Shown here: positions 1 through 11,400 of the stretch, in pieces
How the letters are laid out: each line of letters starts with the position of its first letter
Position numbering within the stretch: the stretch's first letter is position 1
Assembly: GCA_009829735.1 (NCBI GenBank)
Contig: CM020620.1
Coordinates: 25,394,020-25,458,019, forward strand
DNA from: Pyropia yezoensis
Lineage: Eukaryota > Rhodophyta > Bangiophyceae > Bangiales > Bangiaceae
Direction of reading: 5' to 3'
DNA length: 64,000 nt
Made by a program: the position numbers and the translations under genes
The notes under the pieces: generated by a model
What the model saw: the letters and a program-made list of their open reading frames with translations, nothing else
What the model was told of the DNA's origin: nothing
The model's database searches: none

Positions 1-2300
1 TCCCAATGGCGAGGATTGCATCCTGGCCAATCCTCGCGCCCAAGTCTTATCGCTCCGCCCTCTCTAATACGTCGCCCAGGGTATACAATAACCGGTGGAC
101 GAAGAATACAGTGGGGTGTTTTTGTGTGCATTGTGCGTACTTCTGAGTGACACATTGCATAGATAGCTTCGTCGTGGACCTGTGGAAAGCGTTTGTAGCT
201 CACGTCATAGGCGTTTGAACTCGCTAGATAAGGCTTGTTCCCTGCAACGTGTAGGAAACTAAAAGTTTTAGATGCCTCAGTGTGCCCGCGCGTGCCGCCG
301 TCGATCCGCCGGTCACGTCGAGGCTCCCGCCGCTTGCCGACAGCGGCACTGCACTTCCTCAAAGTCTGTGGCGATCCAAAAAACGTTCCAGATTCGGTCC
401 CAGAATCTGAGAAGGGATTGGGACTCGTCAGCGAAACAAAAGAAATACTCCTATCCTCTCCGCGAGACCCAGAGCGCTTGAGACTTCCCGGCCACCAGTC
501 GTTTCTCTTGCCGGACGAACGGGATATGTTTTCATTTCTTATAGTGCCGCAATTCCCCATTTCTCTTGCGCAGGACGACCGATTCTGCCGCGCGCGCCTC
601 ACATTTCAGGACACCTATCCCAGGCATGGAGGAGTTAGACGGCGGTTATCGCGTACCCATGCCGTGTGACCCGCCTTCCGACGCGGTCACGTCGTTGGCC
701 ATGGACTTGCCCGTATTGCGCGCTCTCCCGGTAGCCCCGTCCGCCCCCGCCCACCTCCACCTCTACAACCACCATCGACTCGTCCCCCATGTCGCTGGCC
801 GCCTCGGCAGGCGCCGCCGCAGTCGCCGACCACCACGCCCGGTCCGTGGCGGTCTCCCACCGCTCAGCGTCTGAGCGGTGGGCACCCGCGCCGGCGTGCC
901 CGGGCGTTGACCGTCATCGTCGCTCCAGCCTCCGCTGGCCGCTGCTGACGCCCACGCACACCGTCGCCGAGGCGAAGGGGGGAGTTGGGGGGGTCGGCGG
1001 TGGGCCGTGCGGCGATCGCCCTCGCCGCCGCTGCCAATGCTGACCAGTTGGCCCTCCACGGTGCGCCGTCTTCACTTCGGCGGGCGGTAGCGATGTCCTG
1101 CTGGCGGGTGTGTGCGGTGGCCGCCATGATTGTTGTCGCGTGGGCGGCGGTGGTGCACGTGGCGTGGGAGCGGGCGTTTGAGGGGGCGGGAGTGACGCCT
1201 TTGCCTATCGTGCCCTTCCCCGCTCGATGGGTCTTCTTTGATATCTGTCTCGTTCCGACCTGCCCCCTTCTGCTGTCCATTTCTTCTCTGTGTCCATTCC
1301 TCGCGTCCCTTGTTCCCTTTGCCTCTATACCTCCTCTCTTTTTTTCGCGCCGACAGGGCAGGCTGCCAGCATCCCGATGGACATGATAAGGTTAGGGGCT
1401 GGGTGCCTGTTTCGTGCTCGTGAATGCGGGGGGGGGGCATCGGTGTGGAGGCGAGCGGTCAAGAAGTTAGTGGGAGTGGCTATTGGTAGGCAGGGAAGTG
1501 GTCAAGACCACTCTAGGGCACAAGAACTGGGTGCGATATGGGGGACTCTTTTTTGACGCTCCTCCCTTTACCCGCTGCTTGCCATGATTGTTCCTCTCCA
1601 TCCTGCTTCTTCTGCCTGCTGTCTGCCGCCTCTCTTCCACCACTCTTTCCACCGTCATCTCGCCACCCTCTCCCCCCTTCCTAGTAGATCACTTCGGCCC
1701 CTTCTTCCCGTGGAGGCGGGTTGGGTGGTGCTGAGTCAGTGTACTGAGCTCTGGGAATTAGACATGTAAACAAAGTGGTGTCTGTCCATCAATGACCGAT
1801 CCCGGACAACAGCCCAGGAGGCTTCAGAACACTCTTCTCAAGATCTCTTTCTCTCTCCGCTCCCTCATATCCTTTAGTGGGGTATCTTTGAAGGCTGGTG
1901 GCAAGACGCTTTCAAATTCTCCCTCCACGGACATCTCATCTGTCCTGTTCGCGCTTTTCAGGAAGTGCCGTTGGACGCCCACGCGCCCGCCCCGGCCCCT
2001 GCCGCCCCTGGTCCCTTTATAGCGGCGGCGGCAAGCTAGCCGCTCCGCTTCGCACGCCCGACACACGGGACGGCGGCAGCGCCACTGCGGCTACTATACG
2101 ACACGTTGCACAGCGTTTTTACATTCGGGGGGGCTATTGTACTGTACAAATATCTAGCCGTAGGTAGGTAAACCCCACGATTCGCAGTTGAAACTGCGAC
2201 TGCGCCGGCGTGGTCCCTTGGACGCCGACCTCACCCTCTGCCCCGGTCCCTCGTCCCAGTCTCCCCCCTCTTCAACCGAAGCCCCCTTTCGGACGCCACC
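1..2300. other. no supported gene
   Basis: No reading frame here has recognisable motifs, splice structure or a convincing start. Frames of 60-150 codons on both strands look compositional. A TGTACTGTACA palindromic element lies at about 2139-2149, roughly 150 bases before the next start codon, and could belong to that gene's promoter. The 3' end of a gene lying left of the window cannot be excluded. Confidence 0.5.
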
Positions 2301-2415
2301 ATGCTCGGCCTTTTCCGCCCAGCGGCCGCAGCAGCGAGCACCGCGGCGCGGCGGCGCTTGGCGGGCGCGGCGGCGACGGGGACGTCGCCGCCCCTGCCGC
2401 CCGTGTCGCGAGCAG

Positions 2416-2446
<31 letters not shown>

Positions 2447-3305
2447 CGGCAGCAGCAAGAACAGCACCAGCCGTGGCAGCCTTTCCCCCAACAAGAACGC
2501 CCGCCAGCCCGCCGCTGCGGGAAATGCGGTGTCGTCCGCACGCGCCGCGCCCGCCGGCGGCAGTCGGCCGCCCCCCGACGGGGGCACCCCCCACGCTCCC
2601 CTGGCGGTACCCGCCGGTCTGTCGCTCCCCCCCCCCGTCCAGCGTGCCGCACTGCGCTCCGCGGGCATGCCGGCGCGGCGAAAGCGGCGGGCGGTCGCCG
2701 CCCCAGCCGCCCCCGCCGCCGCCGCTCCCACGCGCGCGGTGCCGCTGCCCGCCCCGGCGGCGGCCGCCGCCAGCTCCGAGCCCCTCTCTCCCGCCATCCG
2801 CGTCTTCCGGGCGGTCGCTGTCGCGTCGGCGCTGGCGGTGGGCGGGTCCATGGTGCCGCTGCTGGCGGGCGCGGCCATCCCGTCGTCGCTCGCGCTGGGC
2901 CGCTCGACGCACGCGGGCTTCCGCGCCGCCGGCGCGTGGCGGCTGGGGATGGTGGCGTGGGTGGGCGGGGCACGTGGGCAGGCGGCGGTGGCCGACGCGG
3001 GGGGGGTGGTGCTGCTGCTACGGCTTGTGGGCGAGGGTGAGGCGGATGGGGGGGTGCGCGCCGCGGCGACGGAAGCGTTGGGGCTGGTGTTGGGCGTGGC
3101 GAAGGGAGGAGGGGGTGGGGGGGTGGGAGTGCTATCGCCAGAGCAACTGGGCCAGCTGCATCGGGCAGCGGCCGCAGAGGCGGCGCGGGGAGAGATGGAG
3201 GGGGACGGGGAGGGGGACGTCGCCACGTTGCTTCGCGCAGTGACCGCGGCAGGAGTTGAGGGGGAAGGAGGGGGAGAGACGCCATCGGGAACGCCGACGA
3301 CGTGA
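2301..3305 (+). CDS. Ala/Gly-rich protein of unknown function, possibly organelle-targeted
   Basis: The 334-residue frame starts in an ideal context (GCCACC before the ATG) and stops 171 bases before the convergent pyrophosphatase gene. I do not recognise the family. The first ~50 residues are rich in Ala, Arg and Ser with almost no acid, which suits a mitochondrial or plastid presequence. A poly-Gly run and a Pro/Arg-rich linker follow. Residues ~165-200 form a moderately hydrophobic stretch that could be a membrane segment. The C-terminal third has helical text (GGVVLLLRLVGEGE, AAATEALGLVLGVAKG) resembling ARM/HEAT-type helices, but no full repeat can be defined. Overlapping antisense frames reach 390 codons; I prefer this strand because of the start context and the ordered C-terminal half. 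Function unassigned. Confidence 0.6.
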
Positions 3306-3476
3306 CAGAGCGTCGACAGGGCGGCAGCGGCTGCACCACAACAGATGCCTCCAGTGTAGGATCCGAGGGCGCGCGGGCCCACCTCGGCAATGCCAAGAGA
3401 CAAAGTATTGGAGTAAAAAAAAGAGACACGGCATACGCAAACGAGGCACCCTACGCCACCCTCCTACGGGACATGC

Positions 3477-4409
3477 TTACTTGAGGGTGAGCCCATCCTC
3501 ATTGGCAATCTCCCCCGAGCACAGCTTGGCCCAGCTGGCATTGGTGTTGGCAATCACCTTCATGGCATAGTCCCTGTCGAGGGCCTTGCCGTCAAACGCG
3601 TACTCGTTAAGGCCCTTGCCCTCGGCGGTCTTGTACACGCGGAACCACTCGCGAACCTCCCCGACAATGCCCGGGTAGTGGGCCTCGACGTCGTCAATGT
3701 CGTTCACGAGTGCCGCCTTCTCGTCGGCCGCGTTGACGGCCAGGATTTTCCAGTCCGTCTCGCCCTCGTCCAGGAGGGCGAGCGTGCCCAGCACCTTGAC
3801 AGGGTACACCGCCCCCCGGGGCATCACCTTCGGGCTAATGTCAATGCAGTCGAGCGGGTCCCCGTCGCCGCCGAGGCCCGTGTCTGGCACAATATCCGCG
3901 GGGTCCTCCCACGTCTGGGGCAGCGCCCCATAGTTGACCAGCGACTTGGAATACTTGTAGAAACGGAGCGCCCCCTTCTTCACGTCCTGCTTGATGGGCG
4001 TCGACGCCTCGTCCGTCGCAATCTCCATCTTAGCGTCGGTGCCCTTGGAGATTTCATTCACATAGTTCACCACGTTGGCTTCCCCCGTGTAGAGGGGAAT
4101 GTCGTGCCACGGCGACACGTCCGCCCCCGCGGCGGTATAGAAGAGGCGATACTCGAGGGTACCCTCAGCGCCGCGGGCCTCAGTGGACAGGGACGAGACG
4201 TCATAGCCGGGGCTCCGAGTCGCGGCCGCCGACGCCACCAGAGTAGAAGACGACGTGCTGCGCACCTTCGCCGGCAGTACCGACCGCACCGACCGGCGGG
4301 CGGTGAAGGCTGACGCGGCCGCCGACGAGCAGGCCGCGACCGCGACGGGCGCGCGGAGGGAGCGCGACGCAATGGCTGCAGGGGATGCGGAAAAGCCGAG
4401 GCACGCCAT
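3477..4409 (-). CDS. ppa: soluble inorganic pyrophosphatase, family I, probably organellar
   Basis: Hydrolyses pyrophosphate to two phosphates, pulling biosynthetic reactions forward. The 310-residue protein carries the family I signature DGDPLDCIDI with its metal-binding acidic residues, preceded by the conserved block PWHDIPLY near residue 100 and followed by KVLGTLALLDEGETDWKI, where the essential Asp/Lys pair is expected. The first ~65 residues are rich in Ser, Ala and Arg with few acids, matching a chloroplast or mitochondrial transit peptide; the mature part has the usual length of eukaryotic family I enzymes. The start is the only ATG that keeps this leader. The frame is uninterrupted, so the gene is single-exon. 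An AT-rich patch at about 4630-4675 lies upstream. Plastid location is inferred from the leader; enzyme identity is firm. Confidence 0.95.
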   Translation of the reverse strand: MACLGFSASPAAIASRSLRAPVAVAACSSAAASAFTARRSVRSVLPAKVRSTSSSTLVASAAATRSPGYDVSSLSTEARGAEGTLEYRLFYTAAGADVSPWHDIPLYTGEANVVNYVNEISKGTDAKMEIATDEASTPIKQDVKKGALRFYKYSKSLVNYGALPQTWEDPADIVPDTGLGGDGDPLDCIDISPKVMPRGAVYPVKVLGTLALLDEGETDWKILAVNAADEKAALVNDIDDVEAHYPGIVGEVREWFRVYKTAEGKGLNEYAFDGKALDRDYAMKVIANTNASWAKLCSGEIANEDGLTLK

Positions 4410-7244
4410 GATGGGAAACTTGGTCTAGAGGAACGAGGAAGAAAAGAAAGAGAACGAAAAAACGACGCAACAAGGCACTGACGGGGCGAAGAGGGGAAGA
4501 CAACGGCAAAGATGTGGGGTCCAGGGTGGGTGGGGAAGAAGTACCAGCGCCCGCGCACGACAGCGACAGCTCGGGGATGGGATGGAGATCGTCGTCACGA
4601 CATTCTGAGATTGGACACGTATATTCCGGCTTCATCTAGAATTAATATAATATTTTTTTGTATTTACAAAGTAGTTTTGCGGTGCTTCCTGCAGTATGTC
4701 AGTATCCTGGTCACCCGCAAAGCTCCTGCTTCGTCTGCCCACGCGACGAAGGCGGCGCCAGCAGCACTTTCCCCCGCACCCCCAACACTTTCGCCCACCT
4801 CGCTGCCCGTCTGAGTGTTGTTCACCACACTTGCCACACCACTGACTACAGGACCATGAACCTGCCAGTCGCCCGTCGGCAGAGGCTCTGCTCTTGGTCG
4901 GAGAGGGTGCGCGAATTCAGTACCTTCTGAGAGTGGACCGTCATCCTTAGCCCCGCCGACGACTGTACAGCTCATCTCCACGCCCACGTCGATGACCTTC
5001 TTGCCGCTCACGGCCACGGGTTAGGGGGAGGGGGGGGCGGTGCTGCTGGCTCAGCAGAGGGATCAGCCGCCACACATCAAGAGAACAGCAAAACCAATCA
5101 CGGACTGCTCATTTGCATCGAGGGCGCCGCGTCCGCATTGTGCGCGTGGCGGCCGTCACAAGCGTGATACCGCTGGCGGCGCGGCGGCCGTGGCGGTGAG
5201 GGGGGGTGAGGAAGAGGGAGGGAGCCGGGGGATGGGGGGCAGGTGAGGGGTCGGAAAGGAACGTGGTTGTGCACACGAGGGCGGCACGAGTCCAACTGCG
5301 GTTGACGACTCAACGGCCCGACACCTGTGATCCCAAAGCATTACTTCGCATTCAGGACGAAACTATTTCCGTACTCTGTATGTCAGAGATATTCAATCAT
5401 CACGTATCGGTCGAAACTTGTCAATAAATCGAACGAATAACACGTGGCGGCGGTCATAGTAGGCCGACCATCCGGCTAAGAACGAGACGTCTCTTCAGCA
5501 TGCGCTCGTCCTACAAACGGCGGCGCACAAGGATAAGGTCTGGAGTGCCGCACGTACTGTAGGCAATGGCCCGCGTAGCCGGCCACACCCGGGCTGTAGT
5601 GGCCTAAGGGACACCCGTAGCCTCGGGTCCGAGAAAAGGCGCACCGCTTCCTCGCTGCGGGCCCCAGTCTGATAGCGCTGCATGACCACGTTCAAGTGGA
5701 GGGCGTGAAGACGAGAGGGATTGGGAGGGTGCATCACCCACGACAACGTGGCCGTCGCTGTCGCTTTCGTCGCCGCCACGCCACTCGGTCAGGGGTGGGC
5801 CTTGCCGAGGTTGAGGGCGCTGCGCCGGCGGCGGGGGCCACGCGGCAGGAGGGAGGGGCGAAGGACAGGTGGGGAGCGGACGAACAGGTGGTAGGCAGGC
5901 TGCTGCTCCCCCTCGTCCTCCTTTTTATGTTTTCTGTCCTTCTTCTCTCTGCTCCTCTCATTTTCCATGCCCGTGCGCCCGGGGAACGGCTGTGACGGGG
6001 CAAACCTCAATGGCGCAGGGCGGCAAGATAAGACGCGCAGGACAATCCTCCCAGGTGCAGGGCGGTAAGATATCACCACACGGGCGTCAGGGCGTCGGAC
6101 CGCCCGTCCCCCCCGGCGGTGCACCGCTGCCAACAGACGGGTTCGACAAACTTCCCCCCTGTGCGTCTTGAGTGCGCGCGCGCGCACTGGGGGCGCGCGC
6201 GAGGGGGGGGCGGCTGAGGGGAGGGGGGGGCGCCGGAGGGCGGGGAAGGGTGGCGGGCCACGCCCACTGCGCCCATTTCACAGCAGCCTGCCGTCTGGGG
6301 TCATCTCTCCCCCCCCCTCACCACACCCACTCCCCCTACCTCATAGCTACAGACGGACCACAAGAAGGGATAGGGAGAAAAAGAAAACTGTCCAGCGGGC
6401 CCGGCAAGCGCGGCCGTGCACAGCGGCAGCGCCCGCGAGGGGCACTTCCCAAGCTGGGACCCCCCAGCCGCCCTCCCCCACCGCTCGCGTCGGCGCGGCG
6501 GCGCGATTCAAAATGGAGGGCCCGCACACTGCGCGGATCCTATCCCTCATATCCGAGCGCCCCCAATCCTGCCGCCGCGGTCGCTGCGAGCCGGCGGCCC
6601 ACCCTCGCCCCCCCCCCCCCCCCCCCTGGTATATACATAGGCTGGATCGGATAGACACACCCCCACCCACCCACGGCCCCACGCGCCTTCGGACGGCCGT
6701 CACGCCGTCGACGGGCGGGCGCCACGCAGGCGCCGCCCCGCCCGGCGGAAGCGGCGGAGGCCAGCGGCCGGCAGCACAGCTGTGGCAGCTAGCTGCAGAG
6801 GCCAGCCGCTGCTGCCGCAGGCAGTGGTGTGGGTGTGTGGGCGGCGGCGGGGAGGGGGTCGTTTGGTTTGTGCCGTGGGATCTCCTGGTCGTGTGGCTAC
6901 CTATCTATGTGGATATGCCTGTGGCAAAGGGTGGGTGGTGGTGTCGAGGGAGCGGGAGGAAATTCGATGAGCGACGTCGATAGGCGGAGTGCCACTGGGC
7001 CTGGCGCGTCTGTGGGGCCATGAAAGAGGGGGTCGAGGGAGAGGGGGCCGGGAGAGGGGGGAACGGGGGGGGAAAGGGAGGGGTGGGGGGCCCCAGGCGC
7101 AACGCTCCCCCCGGGGGGGGTGCGCCTGCCAGCCTCTGCGTGCCGGCCCTGCTGCCGCGCTTGTGGGTGTGGGATTTTCAGCTTCGCACCGCCCCGGCAC
7201 GGAACATCCCGCACCACCCACCCCCCCCACCACCGACCCGATTG

Positions 7245-7278
7245 GTTATATATATTCACTGTACAGTACTGTACTGTA
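7245..7278 (+). promoter_or_regulatory. TATA-like stretch next to palindromic ACTGTACAGT
   Basis: GGTTATATATATTCACTG is followed at once by a perfect 10-base palindrome at 7258-7267 and a partial repeat of it (ACTGTACTGTATG). In such GC-rich DNA this is a rare AT-rich core-promoter-like sequence. It lies about 1.2 kb before the preferred SET start, so a 5' UTR with intron would be needed to link them. Role inferred only. Confidence 0.3.
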
Positions 7279-8396
7279 TGCAGCGTTTCCTCCCTGCCAC
7301 CTGCCTGCCACGCCCCCCCCCGCGTCTTATCTCTTTCTGTTTTTTTTTGAATGCGGGCGGGACCCCCCCTCCGGCGGCCCGCCGTGGCGCCCCCCCACCG
7401 CGTCGCCGGCGGCGGCGCGTTCAAATTGGGGCGCGCCGCCGCCCAGCGGCCCCCCGTCGACCGAGCCCTGCGCCCCGCGGGCCTTCGGCCGCGCGCCCCG
7501 TGGATACATTGCCCGGCGTGGCGGCCGTCTATGTTCCGCACCCCCCCCCCACACACACACGAGGCGGCTGTGCTCCCCCCTTTCTTTCCCTCCGCTTCCC
7601 CCCCCGCCCCCTCCCCTCCTCCTCCGCCGCTGTGGCCGGCGGCAACACGCGCTTGGCGCACTGGCCACGCCGCCCCCCTCCCCACTCCCCCCCACGCGGG
7701 TAGGTAGCGCACCAGCCTGGTGGTGCGCCGCCGCCGCTACCCCCTGCTGCTGCCGTTGCTCGGCGTTGGCGGCCGCCTGCCCGCCGCCCCCACCCCACCT
7801 GGGCAGCCCCGGAACCACCCCCCCCGCCGCCACGTCAGTACCCCACGGCACTTGGGCCACTGGCGCGCGGCCGGCTGCCGTCCGTCCCCCCCCCCCCCCC
7901 CCCCCCCCCCCGCCCTCACCCTCTCCTTGGTGTTGGCCTCTCGCCCCATTACCCTCGCGCCGCCTTGCCTGCGCGCCAACCTTCCCACCCCCCACCCCCC
8001 ACCCCCCCCCCCCCCCCGCTCCCCCTCCCCCCCTGGCGGGTATCCACCCCCACCCAGACGGCGGCGGCAGCCACGCAGCGGGCGCCCCCCATGCGCGGCG
8101 CGCCCGGCAGCGTGTGCCCCTTGTGCCGGCCGCGGCAGCCGCGGTGAGGCGTGGCGCGCCCGGCCCCCCCTCCCGCCGGGCCGTTGCTTCCCTGACACCC
8201 CCCCCCCCCCCTGCCACTCCCCGCCCCCTCCCCCCCCCCCCCCCTCCCCTTTGTTCTTCCTCCTGTGTTTGTTTCAGCCCTCCTTGCTGGCCACTCGCCG
8301 CTTCCGCCGCCGTGTCTACCCCCTTCCCCCTCTGCCCTCCCCACGACCTAGGGCTTTCCCCCGCCTTTTTTCGCTCCAGCCCTGCCAACGCACTCG

Positions 8397-8397
<1 letters not shown>

Positions 8398-8440
<43 letters not shown>

Positions 8441-8468
8441 CCCCCCCCCCCCCCCCCCCCCCCCCCCC
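8398..8468. repeat. poly-C tract at the presumed start of the SET gene
   Basis: Roughly 70 nearly uninterrupted C residues (two G near 8439) sit immediately before the ATG at 8473. Tracts this long are unstable in copying and sequencing, so length and frame upstream of 8473 are unreliable. The tract could fold as an i-motif, with a G-quadruplex on the other strand. Confidence 0.8.
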
Positions 8469-8472
8469 ACGG

Positions 8473-11400
8473 ATGGGCGTGCCCTCCCCCCCCTCCTGGC
8501 GGCGCCCCCCGCGGGGCGCCACCGTCCGCTTTTCCCTCCCCGCCGGCACGTCGGGGGCGGCGGGCCCGTGGGCGTCGTCGCCCCCGTCGCCACCGCCGCT
8601 GCCGCCGGCGGTGGCGTCGCTGGCGCCCGTCGCGACGCCCCCCGCGTCGGCACGGTCGGGGCTCCTCGCCGCCGCCGAGGCCGCCGCCGTCGCGGCGGCA
8701 GAGGCCGCGGCAGAGGCCGCGGCAGCGGCGGCAGAGGCCGCGGCGGCGGCGGCGGCCGACGGGGCGGCAGCGGCGGCGGCGGCGGCGGGGGCGGTGGTGG
8801 CGCCGGGAAGAGCGGCGTTGACGACGGGGGGGGGGGGCGCGGCGGCCGCTGGAGGGGCTGTCGGACGGAGGCGCAGCGCGCGTCGCGGCGGCGGCGGCGC
8901 CGCCGGCGGCGGCGTCGGTGACAGCGGTGGCGGCGGTGGCGACACGGATGTGGGCGCCACTGCCGGCGCGACGGCGGCGGGCGCCGCTGCCATCCCGTGG
9001 GCGGCTGCTGTCATTGGCGGCGGCGACACCCCCCCCCCACCGCTGGTGGCGGGCGCCCGCCTGTCGGCTGCCGCCAATGGGGGGGGGGCGGCGGCGGGCT
9101 CGCAGGCCGACATGGCGGCGGCCCTGGCCGCCACCACCGGCCGCGGCACCGAGCTCACCGTCTGGTGGGCAAAGATCCCAGACCACGGGGGGTGGTGGCC
9201 CGTCCAGGTTATGCCCGCCGCGTACGCCGCGGCGGCGTACGGGCACCTGCCGGAGGTGGGGGACCGCCTGGTCGCAGCCGCCGCCGCCGTCGCGGCCTCC
9301 GCCGCTGCGGCTTCAACGGCGCCGCCGGCGGCGGCGTCGGCGGCAGGGTCGGCGGCGGGGGCGGGGGCGGCGGCCGCGGCGGCGGTGGGGGCGGCGGCGG
9401 GGGCGGCGGCGGGGGCGGCGGCGGGGGCGGCGGCGGGGGCGGGGTCGGTGACGGCCGGGTCGGGGGGGGGGGGCGCCGCAACGGCGACGGCGACGGCGGC
9501 AAAGGCGACGGCGGCGGCGGCCGCCGCGGCTGTTACGGTGGGAGTCATGTGCTTTGGCACCCGCCAGGTGGCGGCTGTGTGTGCGTCGGACACCCTGTCG
9601 TGGGGCGACGGGCTCGCGGCGTCGCTGCCGTTAAAGTACCAGCGGCCGGGCTTTCAGCAGGCCGTTGGGGAGGCGGTCGGGCTGCTGCGGAGCCGCGGCC
9701 GCACCATTGGTCACGGTTGGTGGTTTGCCCTCGACGGGGCGGGACTGGGCGTCACCCCGTCACCGGGGGGCACCCCGAGCGGCAGCGGCGGCGGCGGCGG
9801 TGGTAGTCGCGGTGGCGGCCCGTCCCTTTCCTCGGCCGCGTCTGCCGCCGCTGCCGCTGTCGCCGCGGCTGTTGCCGCGGTGCGTGCAGAGGGCCCTGGC
9901 GCCCGCTCCTCCCGGCTGGCCATCGCCGCGGCGGCGGGCGTTGGGTGGGTGCACTTTCGTGGCTATCCCGCCTGGCCGGTGCAGGTGGTCCCCCCGCCGC
10001 TGGCCTGGACCAGCCGCTTCCAAGACGCCCGCCCCCGGGGCATCACGGGCGGCGGCGCGCGGGCGTGTGTGCAGTTTTTCGGCACCGCCGAGGTGGCGTG
10101 GCCCGCCGCGGGCAAGATCCTCAGCTGGGCCGACGGCCTCCGCCGGCGGCTCGACGAGGGCGCCCGCAGCCGCCCGCGGCTGGCGACGGCCGTGGCTCAG
10201 GCGGTGGCGGCGGTGGAGGACCCGCCAGGGTGGGCCGGCCGCCCAGACGGTTGGTGGGCGCCGCCGCCCGCGGCGGGCGCGGGGGCAGCGACGCCAACGG
10301 CGGTGGCGAGCCTGGCCGCCGCCGCATCTACGGCGGCGGCGCTGTGGGGGGCGCCGCCGAGCAGCGGGGCGGGCGCCGCCGCCGCCGCCGCCGCCCCCGC
10401 CCCCGCCACCCGCGGGCGCACCCGCAAGCGCACCCGCCGCGGGTCGTCGGGGGGGGAGCTCGCGTCGGGGGTGGACCCGCTGGGCGGGCAGACGCCGCCT
10501 AAGGCGGGCGACAAAAGGGGGTCGGGGGGGCGGCCCATCCCCGCAGCGTCGGCGGCAGCACGGGCGGCGGCAGCGGCAGCGACGGCGGCAGCGGCAGCGG
10601 CGATAGGAGGGCCCGCAGACGCTGCTGCTGCCTTGGCCAACGGCGCTGCCCCTCCGCCGGCGGCCCGCCGCCGCCACCGCCCTGCAGCGGGCCGCCGTGG
10701 CGGCGGCGCGTCGGCCCCCAAGGTGCCCAAGTACGAGCACGTCCGCCGCTCTGTGTGGCCGGCTGACCACCCCGGGCGGCCACGGCGGCTCCCCGCCGCG
10801 GACATCCAGGTATGCAACTGTGTGCCACTGCCGGGGGCGGCGGCGGCGACGGCGGCGGCCACGGCGGCGGCGGCGACGGCGGCGGCGGCGGCAACGCCGG
10901 CGGTGTCATGCTCGGCTGCATTGGCGGGCGGGGCGGCGCCCGCCGTGCCGGTAGAGGGGACCCCTGGCACCTCGACCGGCGGCGGCACTGGCGGCAGTGG
11001 CAAAGACGGCGGCGGGGGCAGCAGCAGCAGCAGCAGCGGGGGCCCCCCTGTCCGCGTGTCGGCCCGTGCGGCGGCCCGGCGGCCGCGCTCCTCCCCCGGC
11101 GCCGGCTCGGATGAGGAGCCGCTCATTGGGGGCGGCGTGTGCGGCGAAGGATGCCTCAACCGGGTGAGCTGGATTGCGTGTGACCGTGCGTCGTGCCCCG
11201 TCGGGGCCGCGTGCACCAACGCGCCCTTCCAGGCGCGCGCCGCGCCGCGCATCACCCCCTTTTACACGGGCGACGAGGCGCGGGACTGGGCGCTGCGGTC
11301 AGAGGAGGAGCTCCCCGCGGGGACCTTTATCGCCGAGTACGCGGGGGATGTGCTCGACGAGGCGGCCGCCGCCGCACGCCACGCGGCGGAGCGGGCGGCG

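Larger units (their letters stand above)
4410..8472. other. 4 kb intergenic region, no supported gene
   Basis: About 4 kb between the divergent pyrophosphatase and SET genes. Many frames exist on both strands but all are Pro/Arg/Gly/Ala-rich with no domain. An AT-rich patch at 4630-4675 stands out in the GC-rich setting and may be pyrophosphatase promoter. Runs of C at 6603-6625, 7882-7911, 8208-8245 and 8398-8468, a TATATATA stretch near 7246 and a palindromic TACTGTAC cluster are the only distinct signals. The SET reading frame stays open back to 7720, but that part encodes almost only Pro. Confidence 0.5.

Noticed and set aside
2231-3429. Two minus-strand frames of 385-390 codons opposite the first gene
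   Set aside because: Ala/Pro/Arg-only text without motifs, caused by GC-rich codons of the plus-strand gene.
7327-9593. Long minus-strand frames (425 and 639 codons) across the SET gene 5' part
   Set aside because: Homopolymer-driven poly-Gly/poly-Ala text; no domain, and the plus frame leads into clear PWWP and SET motifs.
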